Shown here: in pieces, positions 45,311-53,842 of the stretch
Position numbering within the stretch: position 1 is the stretch's first letter
How the letters are laid out: each line of letters opens with the position of its first letter
Source of the DNA: an uncultured Allomuricauda sp.
Lineage (GTDB): Bacteria; Bacteroidota; Bacteroidia; Flavobacteriales; Flavobacteriaceae
NCBI RefSeq assembly: GCF_947499695.1
Contig: NZ_CANMPQ010000003.1
Span: 62,001-126,000, forward strand
Length of the DNA: 64,000 bases
Reading direction: 5' to 3'
The notes under the pieces: generated by a model
Databases searched by the model: none
What the model saw: the letters and a program-made list of their open reading frames with translations, nothing else
Told to the model about the DNA's origin: nothing
Made by a program: the position numbers and the translations under genes

Positions 45311-45991
45311 AATATAGAAAATAACCCCTATTCGAAGTACGCGGAGATCAATAACTTCTCCTCCATTGACCATAATCCCATCTTTCAGGAGTGGATTTAA
45401 ACTGTAGTAGGCGTGTATATTCCATGTATTATATCCAAAGCTAAGTGTTAATCCATACTGTAGCTTTTCTATATTATCATTCGTAAAGTTTGTTTTATCA
45501 TCATCGGTTACCAATCTGGATTTTCCAGAGAAGACATAGCCCAATTTTGCTCCGGTATATATTCGCCAAAATTTATAATCGCTTGCATTAGAAGTCCGCC
45601 ATCTCAACTCAAAAGGCACTTCAATGGCATGTGTTTCAAACTTACTCCTTCTGAAACCATCCACCCCTCCAACCTGATACGCAATGACATCGTTTTCTTG
45701 TACCGCGACAATGTTACTGTAGTATGAATTAGTGGCATAACCAACTCCTAATCCAATTCCAAAATTGCGTTGAACATTAAGGGGGATATCCTTTATAAAT
45801 CCTGTTTGCAGATTGTAGGACAAGCTGGTTTGCGCCACATCGGTTGGTTTGTCCAATAACAGATTGAAACCAAGACCAATGTAAAATTGATCTTCTAGAT
45901 ATTTAGCACCGTATTGTTTTTGGGGCGCATTATCTTGGGAATGACCTAAATAAAAGAATAGGAATATGGTTAAAACGCAGTAATGCTTCAT
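45305..45991 (-). CDS. Outer-membrane beta-barrel protein, PorT-family-like
   Basis: 228 residues from the ATG at 45991. The frame extends to 46018, but that part overlaps a terminator hairpin, so the inner ATG is preferred. A signal peptide (MKHYCVLTIFLFFYLGHSQ) is followed by alternating strands: QFYIGLGFNLLLD, FGIGLGVGYATNS, ETHAIEVPFELRWRTS, FWRIYTGAKLGYVFSG. The end, LRIGVIFYIL, looks like a last beta strand. This resembles the outer-membrane porin/PorT-type family. True PorT/SprT is part of type IX secretion, but I cannot show this is that protein. It lies directly after the exbD locus but beyond a terminator. Confidence 0.72.
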   Translation of the reverse strand: MKHYCVLTIFLFFYLGHSQDNAPQKQYGAKYLEDQFYIGLGFNLLLDKPTDVAQTSLSYNLQTGFIKDIPLNVQRNFGIGLGVGYATNSYYSNIVAVQENDVIAYQVGGVDGFRRSKFETHAIEVPFELRWRTSNASDYKFWRIYTGAKLGYVFSGKSRLVTDDDKTNFTNDNIEKLQYGLTLSFGYNTWNIHAYYSLNPLLKDGIMVNGGEVIDLRVLRIGVIFYIL

Positions 45992-46010
45992 GCGGAAATA
46001 CGTTGATACT

Positions 46011-46045
46011 AAAAACAATCCAAATTACACATTTGGATTGTTTTT
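46011..46045 (-). terminator. Terminator after the second exbD pair
   Basis: A 15-bp perfect stem AAAAACAATCCAAAT / ATTTGGATTGTTTTT with a 5-base loop. It separates the exbD genes from the beta-barrel gene on the same strand. Confidence 0.85.
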
Positions 46046-46062
46046 TTACCTACCCTGCAGAG

Positions 46063-46542
46063 TTATTGTGAAATTCCTTTTGTGACACCCTCATATGTAG
46101 TGTAGTTTACCTTAAGTAAATTCACTTTCCTGAGTTCCTGTTTGATATCCGAAACAATCCCAACATTGACATTTTTGTCCACTTTTAATGATACCGTCAC
46201 TAAATTTCTGATTGCATCCGGTTTTTTATCCAATTCAGAAAGGACATACGGACCTACTTCATTAATCTGGGCCAATCTGTCGTCCAGCTGTATTTTAGGT
46301 TCAGTTCCTAAAACACCCATAAGATGAGGGGCAGGCTTACCGATAAAAATTTCTATTATCCTATCTTTTTTGGTTAATTCCTTAACCTGATCGGCTGTAG
46401 GAAGATCATTGTCTACTAACAATGTATTGTCATTGATTGTTGTTACTGTCATAAAAAAGAACAATAGCATGAATACAATATCAGGTAAGGATGCCGTCGA
46501 AACTGCGGGGAGTCTATTTGTAGTTTTCTTTGAAATTTTCAT
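46063..46542 (-). CDS. ExbD/TolR family protein, second pair, type-2 copy
   Basis: 159 residues. One N-terminal membrane helix holds the family Asp in the segment VSTASLPDIVFMLLFFFM, which carries protons between ExbB and ExbD. The periplasmic part (about 40-159) ends SDIKQELRKVNLLKVNYTTY. It is closely similar to the protein at 47327-47809, so this is a duplicated gene. It lies 11 bp after the other ExbD of its pair. The pair has no ExbB of its own and must use the ExbB at 48905-49639 or one elsewhere. Confidence 0.92.
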   Translation of the reverse strand: MKISKKTTNRLPAVSTASLPDIVFMLLFFFMTVTTINDNTLLVDNDLPTADQVKELTKKDRIIEIFIGKPAPHLMGVLGTEPKIQLDDRLAQINEVGPYVLSELDKKPDAIRNLVTVSLKVDKNVNVGIVSDIKQELRKVNLLKVNYTTYEGVTKGISQ

Positions 46543-46553
46543 TACGAATACGT

Positions 46554-47174
46554 TTACAAGTTAAATTTGGTTTCTGCTTCGGATAACTTCATCGGATACA
46601 TGTTTCGTATCTGGGTTATTTCTGCTTTCAGTTTTTCCTTCACTTTTGCCGATGTTTTAGCATCAAAATATCTCCTTTCCATATCCTCAAAACCCATATT
46701 AAATAGTCTTTTGGCTTCACGGTTTCTAAGTTCTGTATATGCAGCAGTAAGCTCGTTTTGCACTCTTACATACATCCCATAGCTTGCTGCTCGGTCACTA
46801 TTAAAGGCAATTATCGCCTCCTGTGGGCTATCCGAGGATTTTGCATTGTGTTCACCCTTGCAATAATCACAATACTTAGCATCGCCTGGAGCGCTTCCAC
46901 CATTGTCCAAGAAATTAATGGTTCTTGTTCTTAATTCTTCAATGGACAAAATATCTCCTTCTATGAGGAGTTTGTCGTTTTTGTTAAGGCTTACCCTAAA
47001 AATATTTTTTTCGGGTATCTTAATGGGAGGGGTTGTATCCTTCGGTGGTAATTTTCGGTCAATGCCGACATCGGTCTGGATGGTGGTGGTTACCAGAAAG
47101 AAAATCAACAGTAGAAAGGCAATATCAGCCATTGATCCAGCATTCACTTCTGGAATCTCATTATTTCTAGCCAT
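46554..47174 (-). CDS. ExbD/TolR family protein, second pair, type-1 copy with CxxCKG
   Basis: 206 residues. The membrane helix VNAGSMADIAFLLLIFFLVT contains the conserved Asp. The periplasmic region includes YCDYCKGEHNAKSSDSPQEA, a CxxCKG motif matched at the same place in the 47822-48427 protein. The C-terminal half is helical and charged and ends MYPMKLSEAETKF. It is the paralogue of the first-pair type-1 ExbD. It starts after a strong terminator, so it must be transcribed from its own promoter, which I cannot place with confidence. Confidence 0.92.
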   Translation of the reverse strand: MARNNEIPEVNAGSMADIAFLLLIFFLVTTTIQTDVGIDRKLPPKDTTPPIKIPEKNIFRVSLNKNDKLLIEGDILSIEELRTRTINFLDNGGSAPGDAKYCDYCKGEHNAKSSDSPQEAIIAFNSDRAASYGMYVRVQNELTAAYTELRNREAKRLFNMGFEDMERRYFDAKTSAKVKEKLKAEITQIRNMYPMKLSEAETKFNL

Positions 47175-47274
47175 AATACATTGTTTTGTTGGATTAATGA
47201 TTCGATTTTATCCCAAATGGGATACTTATATATCACAACAATTATTCCAAACAGGCCTACATTTTATGGCATAA

Positions 47275-47306
47275 AAAAACGCTCCAAGTATACTTGGAGC
47301 GTTTTT
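47275..47306. terminator. Terminator between the two exbD pairs
   Basis: A perfect 32-bp palindrome (AAAAACGCTCCAAGTA and its complement). It ends the exbB operon on the minus strand and separates the two exbD pairs. Confidence 0.88.
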
Positions 47307-47326
47307 CACTAAATCTAAGTAATTGT

Positions 47327-47809
47327 CTACTGCAAATTGTTGAAAGCATCTCCATCATAGGTCGTATAGTTGACCTTTAGAGCATTTACCTCTCTCAATT
47401 GTTGTTTGATATCGGCGATAAGACCCATATTGGCTTCTTTATCTACCTTTAAAGCAGTAGTTAAAACATTTTGTATTTCCTGTGGTTTTTTAGCACGCTC
47501 TGCCAAAATATAAGAACCGACCTCATCTACACTTGCAAACTTATCATTCAATTGAATCTTTGGTTCAGTACCAAAAACTTTTGCATATTCTTGTGTAGGC
47601 TTACCTACATAAATATAGATTACACGGTCCTTTTTCTCCAACTTCTTAATTTCAGTTGCGTTTGGAAGCGTATTCTCAACCAACAAAGAACTATCTTTCA
47701 TAGTAGTTACCGTCATGAAAAAGAACAGTAACATGAATACGATATCTGGCAACGATGCGGTTGAAACCGCAGGCAAATCGCCATCCTTCTTTTTTGCAAA
47801 CTTTGCCAT
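47327..47809 (-). CDS. ExbD/TolR family protein, first pair, type-2 copy
   Basis: 160 residues. The membrane helix again holds the proton-carrying Asp (STASLPDIVFMLLFFFM). The periplasmic domain contains the segment YVGKPTQEYAKVFGTEPKI and ends in KQQLREVNALKVNYTTYDG. It is the last gene of exbB-hypothetical-exbD-exbD. It should couple the proton gradient to TonB-dependent transport with ExbB. Its paralogue is at 46063-46542. Confidence 0.92.
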   Translation of the reverse strand: MAKFAKKKDGDLPAVSTASLPDIVFMLLFFFMTVTTMKDSSLLVENTLPNATEIKKLEKKDRVIYIYVGKPTQEYAKVFGTEPKIQLNDKFASVDEVGSYILAERAKKPQEIQNVLTTALKVDKEANMGLIADIKQQLREVNALKVNYTTYDGDAFNNLQ

Positions 47810-47821
47810 ACGTTATTTACT

Positions 47822-48427
47822 TTAGTTACTTGTTGTTTCTGCTTCCGATAACTTCTGAGGAAACATATCTTGAATTCGCTTTACTTTGTCTTTAAGGTCA
47901 TCCCTAACACTTGATGCGGTTTCCGGATTCAAATATTCTGCTTCCATATCCGTAAAATCACGACCAAAGATTCGTTGTGATTCTCTATCTCTCAAATCAT
48001 TGTAAGCTCCAACCAATTCATTCTGCACTGTAATATAAGTACTGTACTTGGTTTCGCGGTCATTCTTTAAAGAGATAATAGCCTTAGTAGGGTTATCTGA
48101 CGAGGCAGGATCTTTTCTGCCCTTACAGTAATTACAAGTACCATCAGCTCCGTTTTCAAGAAATGCAATAGCTGCATCTCTTAAACCAGTAAGCTGCATC
48201 AACTCATCCTCCACCAACAATTGTCCATTTTTATTGATGTTTACCGTAAAAATGTTCTTTTGCTTAATTACCACATCTTCCTCTGGCGGCTCCATAGGAG
48301 GCAACATACGATCCAGTCCTGCATCAGTTTCAATGGTTGTAGTAACCAAGAAAAAGATAAGTAGTAGGAAAGCTATGTCTGCCATGGAACCAGCATTAAC
48401 TTCTGGTGCTCCTTTTCTTCTTGGCAT
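47822..48427 (-). CDS. ExbD/TolR family protein, first pair, type-1 copy with CxxCKG
   Basis: 201 residues. The N-terminal helix VNAGSMADIAFLLLIFFLVT carries the conserved Asp. The periplasmic region has GTCNYCKGRKDPASSDNPTK, a CxxCKG motif also seen in the second-pair paralogue. The remainder is helical (VQNELVGAYNDLRDRESQ). It lies 12 bp after the small membrane protein and 12 bp before the type-2 exbD. The two different ExbD types probably form mixed complexes with ExbB. Confidence 0.92.
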   Translation of the reverse strand: MPRRKGAPEVNAGSMADIAFLLLIFFLVTTTIETDAGLDRMLPPMEPPEEDVVIKQKNIFTVNINKNGQLLVEDELMQLTGLRDAAIAFLENGADGTCNYCKGRKDPASSDNPTKAIISLKNDRETKYSTYITVQNELVGAYNDLRDRESQRIFGRDFTDMEAEYLNPETASSVRDDLKDKVKRIQDMFPQKLSEAETTSN

Positions 48428-48439
48428 AACTTTAGTTTT

Positions 48440-48877
48440 TTACTTAACAAACATTTTTTTCAAACCTGGCAATACCATAAGTGCAACTGCGGCAGCTGTT
48501 AGGATAAAGAAAACATTCAATCCCATCCCTATATTCTTCACTGTGCTTTCAGTTGCTCCTTTATCAGCCATTGCGTCGGCTACAGCTTTTGCCTCATCTC
48601 CAGAAGAAAGTCCGTAAGAAATAGCAACTACGATTGCCAAACCACCTATAGCGAATAAAGCCTTTTTAAGACTACCCGGAGTGGAAAGCAATTTTTTAAG
48701 TCCAAAAAATACTGTTGCGACAACGGCAATAGCCAACAGAAGATACATGATAATGAACATAAAGTTCATAGAACCACTGTTTATCGCATCTGGATCATCA
48801 CTCGATGGCATACCAAACCACAAGGCAGTAGCTACCAGTCCGATGACAATAAGTACTATTTTAATTATTTTATTCAT
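48440..48877 (-). CDS. Small four-helix membrane protein of the exbB operon
   Basis: 145 residues with four predicted membrane segments (about 5-20, 39-60, 72-92 and 113-135) and short basic loops (GLKKLLSTPGSLKK). No motif of a known enzyme is visible. It sits between exbB and the first exbD, with 27 bp and 12 bp gaps, so it is part of the operon and might be an accessory part of the proton channel. In my recollection a similar small gene is found at this place in other Flavobacteriia, but the function is not known. Confidence 0.82.
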   Translation of the reverse strand: MNKIIKIVLIVIGLVATALWFGMPSSDDPDAINSGSMNFMFIIMYLLLAIAVVATVFFGLKKLLSTPGSLKKALFAIGGLAIVVAISYGLSSGDEAKAVADAMADKGATESTVKNIGMGLNVFFILTAAAVALMVLPGLKKMFVK

Positions 48878-48904
48878 GATTCTCGATAGTTTTTAGTTTC
48901 GCAA

Positions 48905-49639
48905 TTATTTCTTGTGAGCAGCCAACATATCTATTAAGGATATGGAGGAGTCTTCCATGTCATTTACGATGCTATCGATTTTTGCAATGATATAGTTGTA
49001 AAAAATCTGAAGGATAATCGCTGTAATCAAACCAAATACAGTTGTCAATAATGCCACCTGGATATCACCTGCAATCAAAGAGGCACTCAAGTTACCTACT
49101 GCAGCAATTTTCTGGAAGGCCGCGATCATACCGATTACTGTACCCATGAACCCAAGCATCGGGGCAATAGCGATAAATAGAGACAACCAAGATACATTCT
49201 TTTCTAACTGTCCCATTTGTACACCTCCATAGGCAACAACAGCTTTCTCAGCTGATTCCAATCCTTCACCTGCTCTATCCAATCCTTGGTAGAAAATAGA
49301 TGCAACAGGTCCTTTTGTGTTTCTGCACACTTCTTTGGCCGCTTCAACACCACCAGATGCCAATGCATCTTCTACTTGTTGCTTAAGCTTAGCTGAATTT
49401 GTGCTAGCAAGATTCAAATAAATAATTCTTTCAATTGCAACTGCCAATCCCAAGATTAAACATAATAGTACAATTCCCATGAAGGCTGGTCCACCTTGAA
49501 TGAACTGTTCTTTTAATACTTGAGTGAAACCTTTGCTGGCTTCAGCCGCAGCTTCGTCTTGTAGTATAGCCGCTGATGCATTTGTAGTTCCCAAAACAAA
49601 CATTCCGGCAGCAGCCAGAGTAAAGGATATTTTTTTCAT
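48905..49639 (-). CDS. ExbB/TolQ/MotA family proton channel protein
   Basis: 244 residues from the ATG at 49639; the frame reaches a TTG at 49648, less likely. An N-terminal hydrophobic segment looks like a signal peptide (ends NASA). Three further membrane helices follow, with the family signature SWLSLFIAIAPMLGFMGTVI, then GMIAAFQKIAAVGNLSASLIAGDI, and ALLTTVFGLITAIILQIFYN. ExbB forms the pentameric channel around ExbD. It is the first gene of a four-gene operon. tRNA-Ser lies 79 bp upstream on the same strand. Confidence 0.95.
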   Translation of the reverse strand: MKKISFTLAAAGMFVLGTTNASAAILQDEAAAEASKGFTQVLKEQFIQGGPAFMGIVLLCLILGLAVAIERIIYLNLASTNSAKLKQQVEDALASGGVEAAKEVCRNTKGPVASIFYQGLDRAGEGLESAEKAVVAYGGVQMGQLEKNVSWLSLFIAIAPMLGFMGTVIGMIAAFQKIAAVGNLSASLIAGDIQVALLTTVFGLITAIILQIFYNYIIAKIDSIVNDMEDSSISLIDMLAAHKK

Positions 49640-49717
49640 TTCTTTCAAACTTAAATTTAGTTAGTTAATAATGTTAAAGATATAAAAATTTTATAATTGA
49701 AAAATTAAAATACCTAG

Positions 49718-49805
49718 CAGAGAGGAAGGGATTCGAACCCTCGATACACTTTTGGTGTATACACACTTTCCAGGCGTGCGCCTTCGACCACTCGGCCACC
49801 TCTCT
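49718..49805 (-). tRNA. tRNA-Ser (anticodon GGA)
   Basis: 88 bases on the minus strand. The acceptor stem AGAGAGG pairs fully with CCTCTCT. The anticodon loop CTGGAAA gives GGA. A long variable arm (TATACACCAAAAGTGTATC) marks a class II tRNA. The T arm GAGGGTTCGAATCCCTTC is present; discriminator is G and no CCA is encoded. Confidence 0.96.
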
Positions 49806-49871
49806 ATTGTTATAGTTAGGCCGAGCAATAAACAAAAAAATAATTAGTTAATAAAATTTCAGCAGTTAATT

Positions 49872-50903
49872 TTAGTGCATTTCGCCACGAAGTGAGGTCT
49901 CAAAAATTGTCTTGAAGAGATCATCAGAAATTTTACTGCCCAATAAGTACATAGCTTTTGTTATAGCCGCCTCGGTCGTAATGTCCTTTCCGTTAACCAA
50001 TTGCATCTCTCTTAACTTCTCGCTTGTTTCATAATGACCCATGGCAACACCACCACCTGAACACTGGGTAACATTAATAATATGTAACCCTTCTGAAGCG
50101 GCCTTTTTTAATTCCGCCAAAAACCATTGGTCCGTTGGGGCATTACCCGCACCATAGGTTTCAAGAATCAACGCTTTTAGACCAGGTATTCCCAAAATTG
50201 ATCTTAATACGGCTTTATTCAATCCAGGAAATAGTTTTAGCACAGTTATATTGTCATCCATAATTTTATGGACCTTCAACTGTTTGTTTTGATCTGATCT
50301 TTTAAAAAGATTGGAATGGTGCACATTCAAATGTACTCCAGACTCCACCAATGGTGGATGGTTTAGAGATGCAAACGCTTCAAAATGTTCCGCATTGATT
50401 TTTGTAGTCCTGTTTGCCCGGTAGAGCTTATATTCAAAATACAATCCAACTTCTTGTACAACGGGTTTACCCTTTTCTTGCAGGGCGGCGATTTGAATGG
50501 AGGTAATCAGGTTTTCTTTCGCGTCAGTTCTCAAATCACCAATCGGCAATTGTGATCCGGTAAAGATCACGGGTTTATCCAGATTTTCCAACATGAAACT
50601 CAACGCCGAAGCTGAATAGCTCATGGTATCACTACCATGAAGCACCACAAACCCATCACAATTATCGTAATTTTCCTCAATGATAGTGGCAATAGTGACC
50701 CAATACTTTGGATTCATGTTTGAAGAATCAATAGGCTCTTCAAAAGAGATTCCTTTTAGTTTGCAATCAAGTTGGTTCAATTCGGGCAAGTTTGATATCA
50801 ACTCCTTGAAATTGAAAGCTTTTAACGCCCCGGTTTCGTAATCCTTTACCATACCAATGGTTCCACCGGTATAGATGAGTAATATGTTGGTCTTTTCTTT
50901 CAT
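49872..50903 (-). CDS. ansA: Type I L-asparaginase
   Basis: 343 residues with no signal peptide, so cytoplasmic. It hydrolyses asparagine to aspartate and ammonia. The two catalytic motifs are present: ILLIYTGGTIGMVKD near the N-terminus and VVLHGSDTMSYSASALSFML, each giving one nucleophilic or activating Thr. TGSQLPIGDLRTDAKENL is also typical. It starts 2 bp after the tatD stop, so the two genes form an operon with the lipoprotein upstream. Confidence 0.95.
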   Translation of the reverse strand: MKEKTNILLIYTGGTIGMVKDYETGALKAFNFKELISNLPELNQLDCKLKGISFEEPIDSSNMNPKYWVTIATIIEENYDNCDGFVVLHGSDTMSYSASALSFMLENLDKPVIFTGSQLPIGDLRTDAKENLITSIQIAALQEKGKPVVQEVGLYFEYKLYRANRTTKINAEHFEAFASLNHPPLVESGVHLNVHHSNLFKRSDQNKQLKVHKIMDDNITVLKLFPGLNKAVLRSILGIPGLKALILETYGAGNAPTDQWFLAELKKAASEGLHIINVTQCSGGGVAMGHYETSEKLREMQLVNGKDITTEAAITKAMYLLGSKISDDLFKTIFETSLRGEMH

Positions 50904-50905
50904 AT

Positions 50906-51673
50906 CTATATACCAAAAACTTGTTTGGAATTCTCTGTGGTTATTGCCGCTATTTCTTCAATTGACAGTCCATAAATCGAGGATAGCTTTTCCAATACCT
51001 TTACGATATAGGAACTCTCGTTTCGTTTGCCCCGAAATGGAACCGGTGCCAGATAGGGAGAGTCGGTCTCAAGTACAATATGTTTTAAATCTATTTCATT
51101 TAGAAATTGGTCGATTTTGCCATTCTTGAATGTAGCAACTCCACCAATTCCCAATTTCATATTGTAACCTATTGCTTGATGAGCCTGCTCCTGCGTTCCA
51201 GTGAAACAATGAAAGATTCCGTGGAGATCATCACCTTTTTCCTGCTCCAAAATCTCAAAAATCTCATTAAAAGAGTCGCGGCTATGGATAACAATGGGAA
51301 GCTTATGCTTCTTCGCCAATTGAATCTGATATACAAAAGCATCCTGCTGTTGTCTTAAAAATGTTTTGTCCCAATAAAGATCGATACCAATTTCACCGAC
51401 TGCGTAAAAATTTCTTTCCGAAAACAACTGGTCCACATGAGACAATTCTTCTTTGTAGTTTTCCTTTACGTGCGTTGGATGCAATCCCATCATTAGGAAT
51501 ACATTCTCCGGATATTTTGATTCCAGATCCAACATGGCATCTGTATAGGTGGAATCAATCGCCGGAATAAAGAAACGTTGCACCCCTGAATCCAATGCTT
51601 TTTGGATCACCGCGTCGCGGTCTTCGTCAAAGGCCTCACTGTACAAATGGGTATGTGTATCTGTAATTATCAT
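50906..51673 (-). CDS. tatD: TatD family DNase / hydrolase
   Basis: 255 residues. Metal ligands of the TIM-barrel hydrolase are visible in order: DTHTH at the N-terminus, GEIGIDLYWD, IHSRDSF, HCFTG and ETDSPYLAPVPFRGKRN. TatD proteins are Mg-dependent 3'-5' exonucleases or quality-control nucleases. It is the second gene of a lipoprotein-tatD-ansA run, with gaps of 18 and 2 bp. Confidence 0.95.
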   Translation of the reverse strand: MIITDTHTHLYSEAFDEDRDAVIQKALDSGVQRFFIPAIDSTYTDAMLDLESKYPENVFLMMGLHPTHVKENYKEELSHVDQLFSERNFYAVGEIGIDLYWDKTFLRQQQDAFVYQIQLAKKHKLPIVIHSRDSFNEIFEILEQEKGDDLHGIFHCFTGTQEQAHQAIGYNMKLGIGGVATFKNGKIDQFLNEIDLKHIVLETDSPYLAPVPFRGKRNESSYIVKVLEKLSSIYGLSIEEIAAITTENSKQVFGI

Positions 51674-51691
51674 ATAAAATAGCCAATGAAT

Positions 51692-52072
51692 TTATAAATC
51701 ATATCGTGGTTTCATATCCTGATGTTCCATTAGGATTTTCTTTCCATTCCTATAAACCCTTAAAATCCTAAATCGCGTTGAATCCCTAGTGGTCCTAAAC
51801 CCAACCGTCCATCTTCGCAAACCTTTTGAATAGAAGGTCGCTTTAGGCTCTAATGTGTTTTTCCTTAACTCAATTGCCGTTTCTTTGCTTACTATTCTTT
51901 CGGTAATGTCTAACTGTATCATATCTGAATCCATTCGGATTTCTTGGTCAGTATAGCCATTTTCGAACACATATTTTTCTGCCAACCCGATCACTTCCTT
52001 TTCCGAAAGTTTGGATGTCCCACAACCTTCTAGAAATATAATTGCTGTAAACAGTAATATTTGTTTCCTCAT
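51692..52072 (-). CDS. Small putative lipoprotein
   Basis: 126 residues from the ATG at 52072, chosen over 52084 because it gives a compact signal peptide. MRKQILLFTAIIFLEGC ends with a lipobox-like LEGC, so Cys17 is probably lipidated. The rest includes EKEVIGLAEKYVFENGYTDQ and RRWTVGFRTTRD, an alpha+beta pattern without a recognised family. It is 18 bp before tatD and likely part of that operon. Function unknown. Confidence 0.75.
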   Translation of the reverse strand: MRKQILLFTAIIFLEGCGTSKLSEKEVIGLAEKYVFENGYTDQEIRMDSDMIQLDITERIVSKETAIELRKNTLEPKATFYSKGLRRWTVGFRTTRDSTRFRILRVYRNGKKILMEHQDMKPRYDL

Positions 52073-52124
52073 TTCAAACTCCATGTCAACACAAAAATAG
52101 GTTTATCTTTAGGAAAAATAGTTG

Positions 52125-52565
52125 ATGAAATCCCTCAAAAAGTATTTATCCTCCAAAAGTTACATTAGCATTCCTTTGGTACTTACAGAAACCAATCATT
52201 TCGAGCTAACTGCAAAGATCAATGGAATTTCTGGGCGATTTATACTAGACACCGGTGCTTCCAATACCTGTGTTGGAATGGACAAAATTGACTTTTTTAA
52301 AATGATTTCGGAGGTTTCGGAAATCAAGGCCGCTGGGGCCGGAGCAACAGAAATGGAAACCTTGGTCTCTTCCAAAAACAAAATCCAGATTGGAGCCTGG
52401 AAAAAGAAGAAGCAAAAAATTGTGCTTTTTGATTTGGTCCATGTAAATCAAGCTCTGACCTCCCATAATTCACTTCCTGTGGATGGTATTATCGGAGCGG
52501 ATGTGTTCAAAAAAGGAAAAGCTGTTATTGACTACGAGAAAAAAAGCCTTTACTTAAAAAAGTAA
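52125..52565 (+). CDS. Retropepsin-like aspartyl protease family protein
   Basis: 146 residues from the ATG at 52125 (a TTG lies just before it). The catalytic motif FILDTGASNTCV (Asp42-Thr-Gly) lies in the N-terminal third. A late motif, GIIGADVF, resembles the hydrophobic-Gly motif near the C-terminus of this fold. One domain only, so it would need to dimerise to be active. No signal peptide or transposon context, so it is a cellular protease, not a retroelement. The last 20 bases of the gene are also part of the terminator of the convergent sucB gene. Confidence 0.85.
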   Translation: MKSLKKYLSSKSYISIPLVLTETNHFELTAKINGISGRFILDTGASNTCVGMDKIDFFKMISEVSEIKAAGAGATEMETLVSSKNKIQIGAWKKKKQKIVLFDLVHVNQALTSHNSLPVDGIIGADVFKKGKAVIDYEKKSLYLKK

Positions 52566-52569
52566 AGGC
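52538..52569 (-). terminator. sucAB terminator, embedded in the 3' end of the retropepsin gene
   Basis: A 10-bp stem GCCTTTACTT / AAGTAAAGGC (52546-52569) with a 4-base loop. On the minus strand it is followed by a T-run (complement of 52539-52545), making a good intrinsic terminator 26 bp after the sucB stop. It covers the last codons of the opposite-strand gene. Confidence 0.75.
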
Positions 52570-52594
52570 CATTATAATTCAAGAAGTTTGGTTT

Positions 52595-53815
52595 TTAAAG
52601 CTCCAATGCTTTTTTCACATTGCCATCCATCAATAATTCTTCTGGACTTTCAAGTGCTTCTTTTACGGCAACCAAAAATCCAACAGATTCTTTTCCATCG
52701 ATAATTCTATGATCGTAAGAAAGTGCTACGTACATAATAGGTGCGATAACTACTTGACCATTTTTGGCAATAGGACGCTCTACAATATTATGCATACCTA
52801 AAATCGCACTTTGCGGTGGATTTATAATCGGAGTGGACAACATGGATCCAAATACACCTCCGTTGGTAATGGTAAAGGTGCCTCCTGTCATTTCATCAAC
52901 GGTAATCTCACCTTCCCTAGCACGAATCGCTAAACGTTTTACTTCGGCTTCAACCCCTCTAAAAGTAAGATTTTCCGCATTCCTAATAACCGGAACCATC
53001 AATCCTTTAGGGCCGGAAACAGCTATGCTGATATCACAGAAATCATAGGATAGCATTTCCTTACCGTCAATCATTGAATTTACTGCAGGATACATTTCCA
53101 ACGCTCTAACAACCGCTTTGGTGAAAAAGGACATGAAACCTAGACTTACACCATGCTTTTCTTTGAAAGTTTCTTTGTATTGTTTACGCAAAGCGAAAAT
53201 TGGAGACATGTCCACTTCGTTGAAAGTGGTCAACATCGCAGTTTCGTTCTTGGCAGCAACCAATCGCTCCGCCACTTTTCTTCTAAGCATAGAAAGTTTG
53301 GAACGGGATTCTCCTCTATTCCCTCCGGTGGGAGTACCCATGGACGGAACTGCCTTTACTGCATCCTCTTTGGTAATGCGTCCATCTCTGCCGGATCCAG
53401 ATACAGAATCAGCATCGATTCCCTTTTCATCTAAAATCTTTTTGGCAGCAGGAGATAGTGTTCCTGAAGCGTATGTTTCCTTTTTAGTTTCTACTGGCTT
53501 AGGAGCTTCAGCCTTAACAGGCTCTTCTTTAGTTTCTTTAGTCTCTACTGCAGGTGCCGCACCTCCTTCGGGTTTGGCCGCACTAGTGTCGATCAAACAA
53601 ACAACCTCACCAACGGCAACAGCATCGCCTTCTTCTGCTTTCAGCGTAATAATTCCACTTTCCTCCGCAGGAAGCTCTAAAGTTGCCTTATCCGAATCTA
53701 CCTCGGCAATTGCCTGGTCTTTCTCTACGTAATCCCCATCTTGCACCAACCATTCTGCAATTTCCACCTCAGTAATCGATTCCCCTGGTGAAGGGACTTT
53801 CATTTCTAAAACCAT
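52595..53815 (-). CDS. sucB: 2-oxoglutarate dehydrogenase E2 (dihydrolipoamide succinyltransferase)
   Basis: 406 residues. The lipoyl domain (1-78) carries the lipoylated Lys43 in [14 protein letters not shown] Pro/Ala/Glu-rich linker leads to the E3-binding domain (about 118-150, [18 protein letters not shown]). The catalytic acyltransferase domain holds the active-site His in [10 protein letters not shown] near the C-terminus. It transfers the succinyl group to CoA in the TCA cycle. It follows sucA by 27 bp in the same operon; no E3 gene is in this window. Confidence 0.97.
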   Translation of the reverse strand: MVLEMKVPSPGESITEVEIAEWLVQDGDYVEKDQAIAEVDSDKATLELPAEESGIITLKAEEGDAVAVGEVVCLIDTSAAKPEGGAAPAVETKETKEEPVKAEAPKPVETKKETYASGTLSPAAKKILDEKGIDADSVSGSGRDGRITKEDAVKAVPSMGTPTGGNRGESRSKLSMLRRKVAERLVAAKNETAMLTTFNEVDMSPIFALRKQYKETFKEKHGVSLGFMSFFTKAVVRALEMYPAVNSMIDGKEMLSYDFCDISIAVSGPKGLMVPVIRNAENLTFRGVEAEVKRLAIRAREGEITVDEMTGGTFTITNGGVFGSMLSTPIINPPQSAILGMHNIVERPIAKNGQVVIAPIMYVALSYDHRIIDGKESVGFLVAVKEALESPEELLMDGNVKKALEL

Positions 53816-53842
53816 TGTATTCTAGTTTTACACTTTTGTAAT

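Noticed and set aside
45305-45991. A definite type IX secretion gene porT/sprT
   Set aside because: The protein is a small beta-barrel with similar layout, but the characteristic sequence could not be confirmed and no other secretion genes are near.
48905-49639. MotA flagellar stator
   Set aside because: The family overlaps with MotA, but the neighbours are ExbD-type proteins and there are no flagellar genes.
52125-52565. Retroelement or phage origin of the retropepsin-like gene
   Set aside because: There is only a single DTGA-domain protein with no reverse transcriptase, integrase or terminal repeats nearby.
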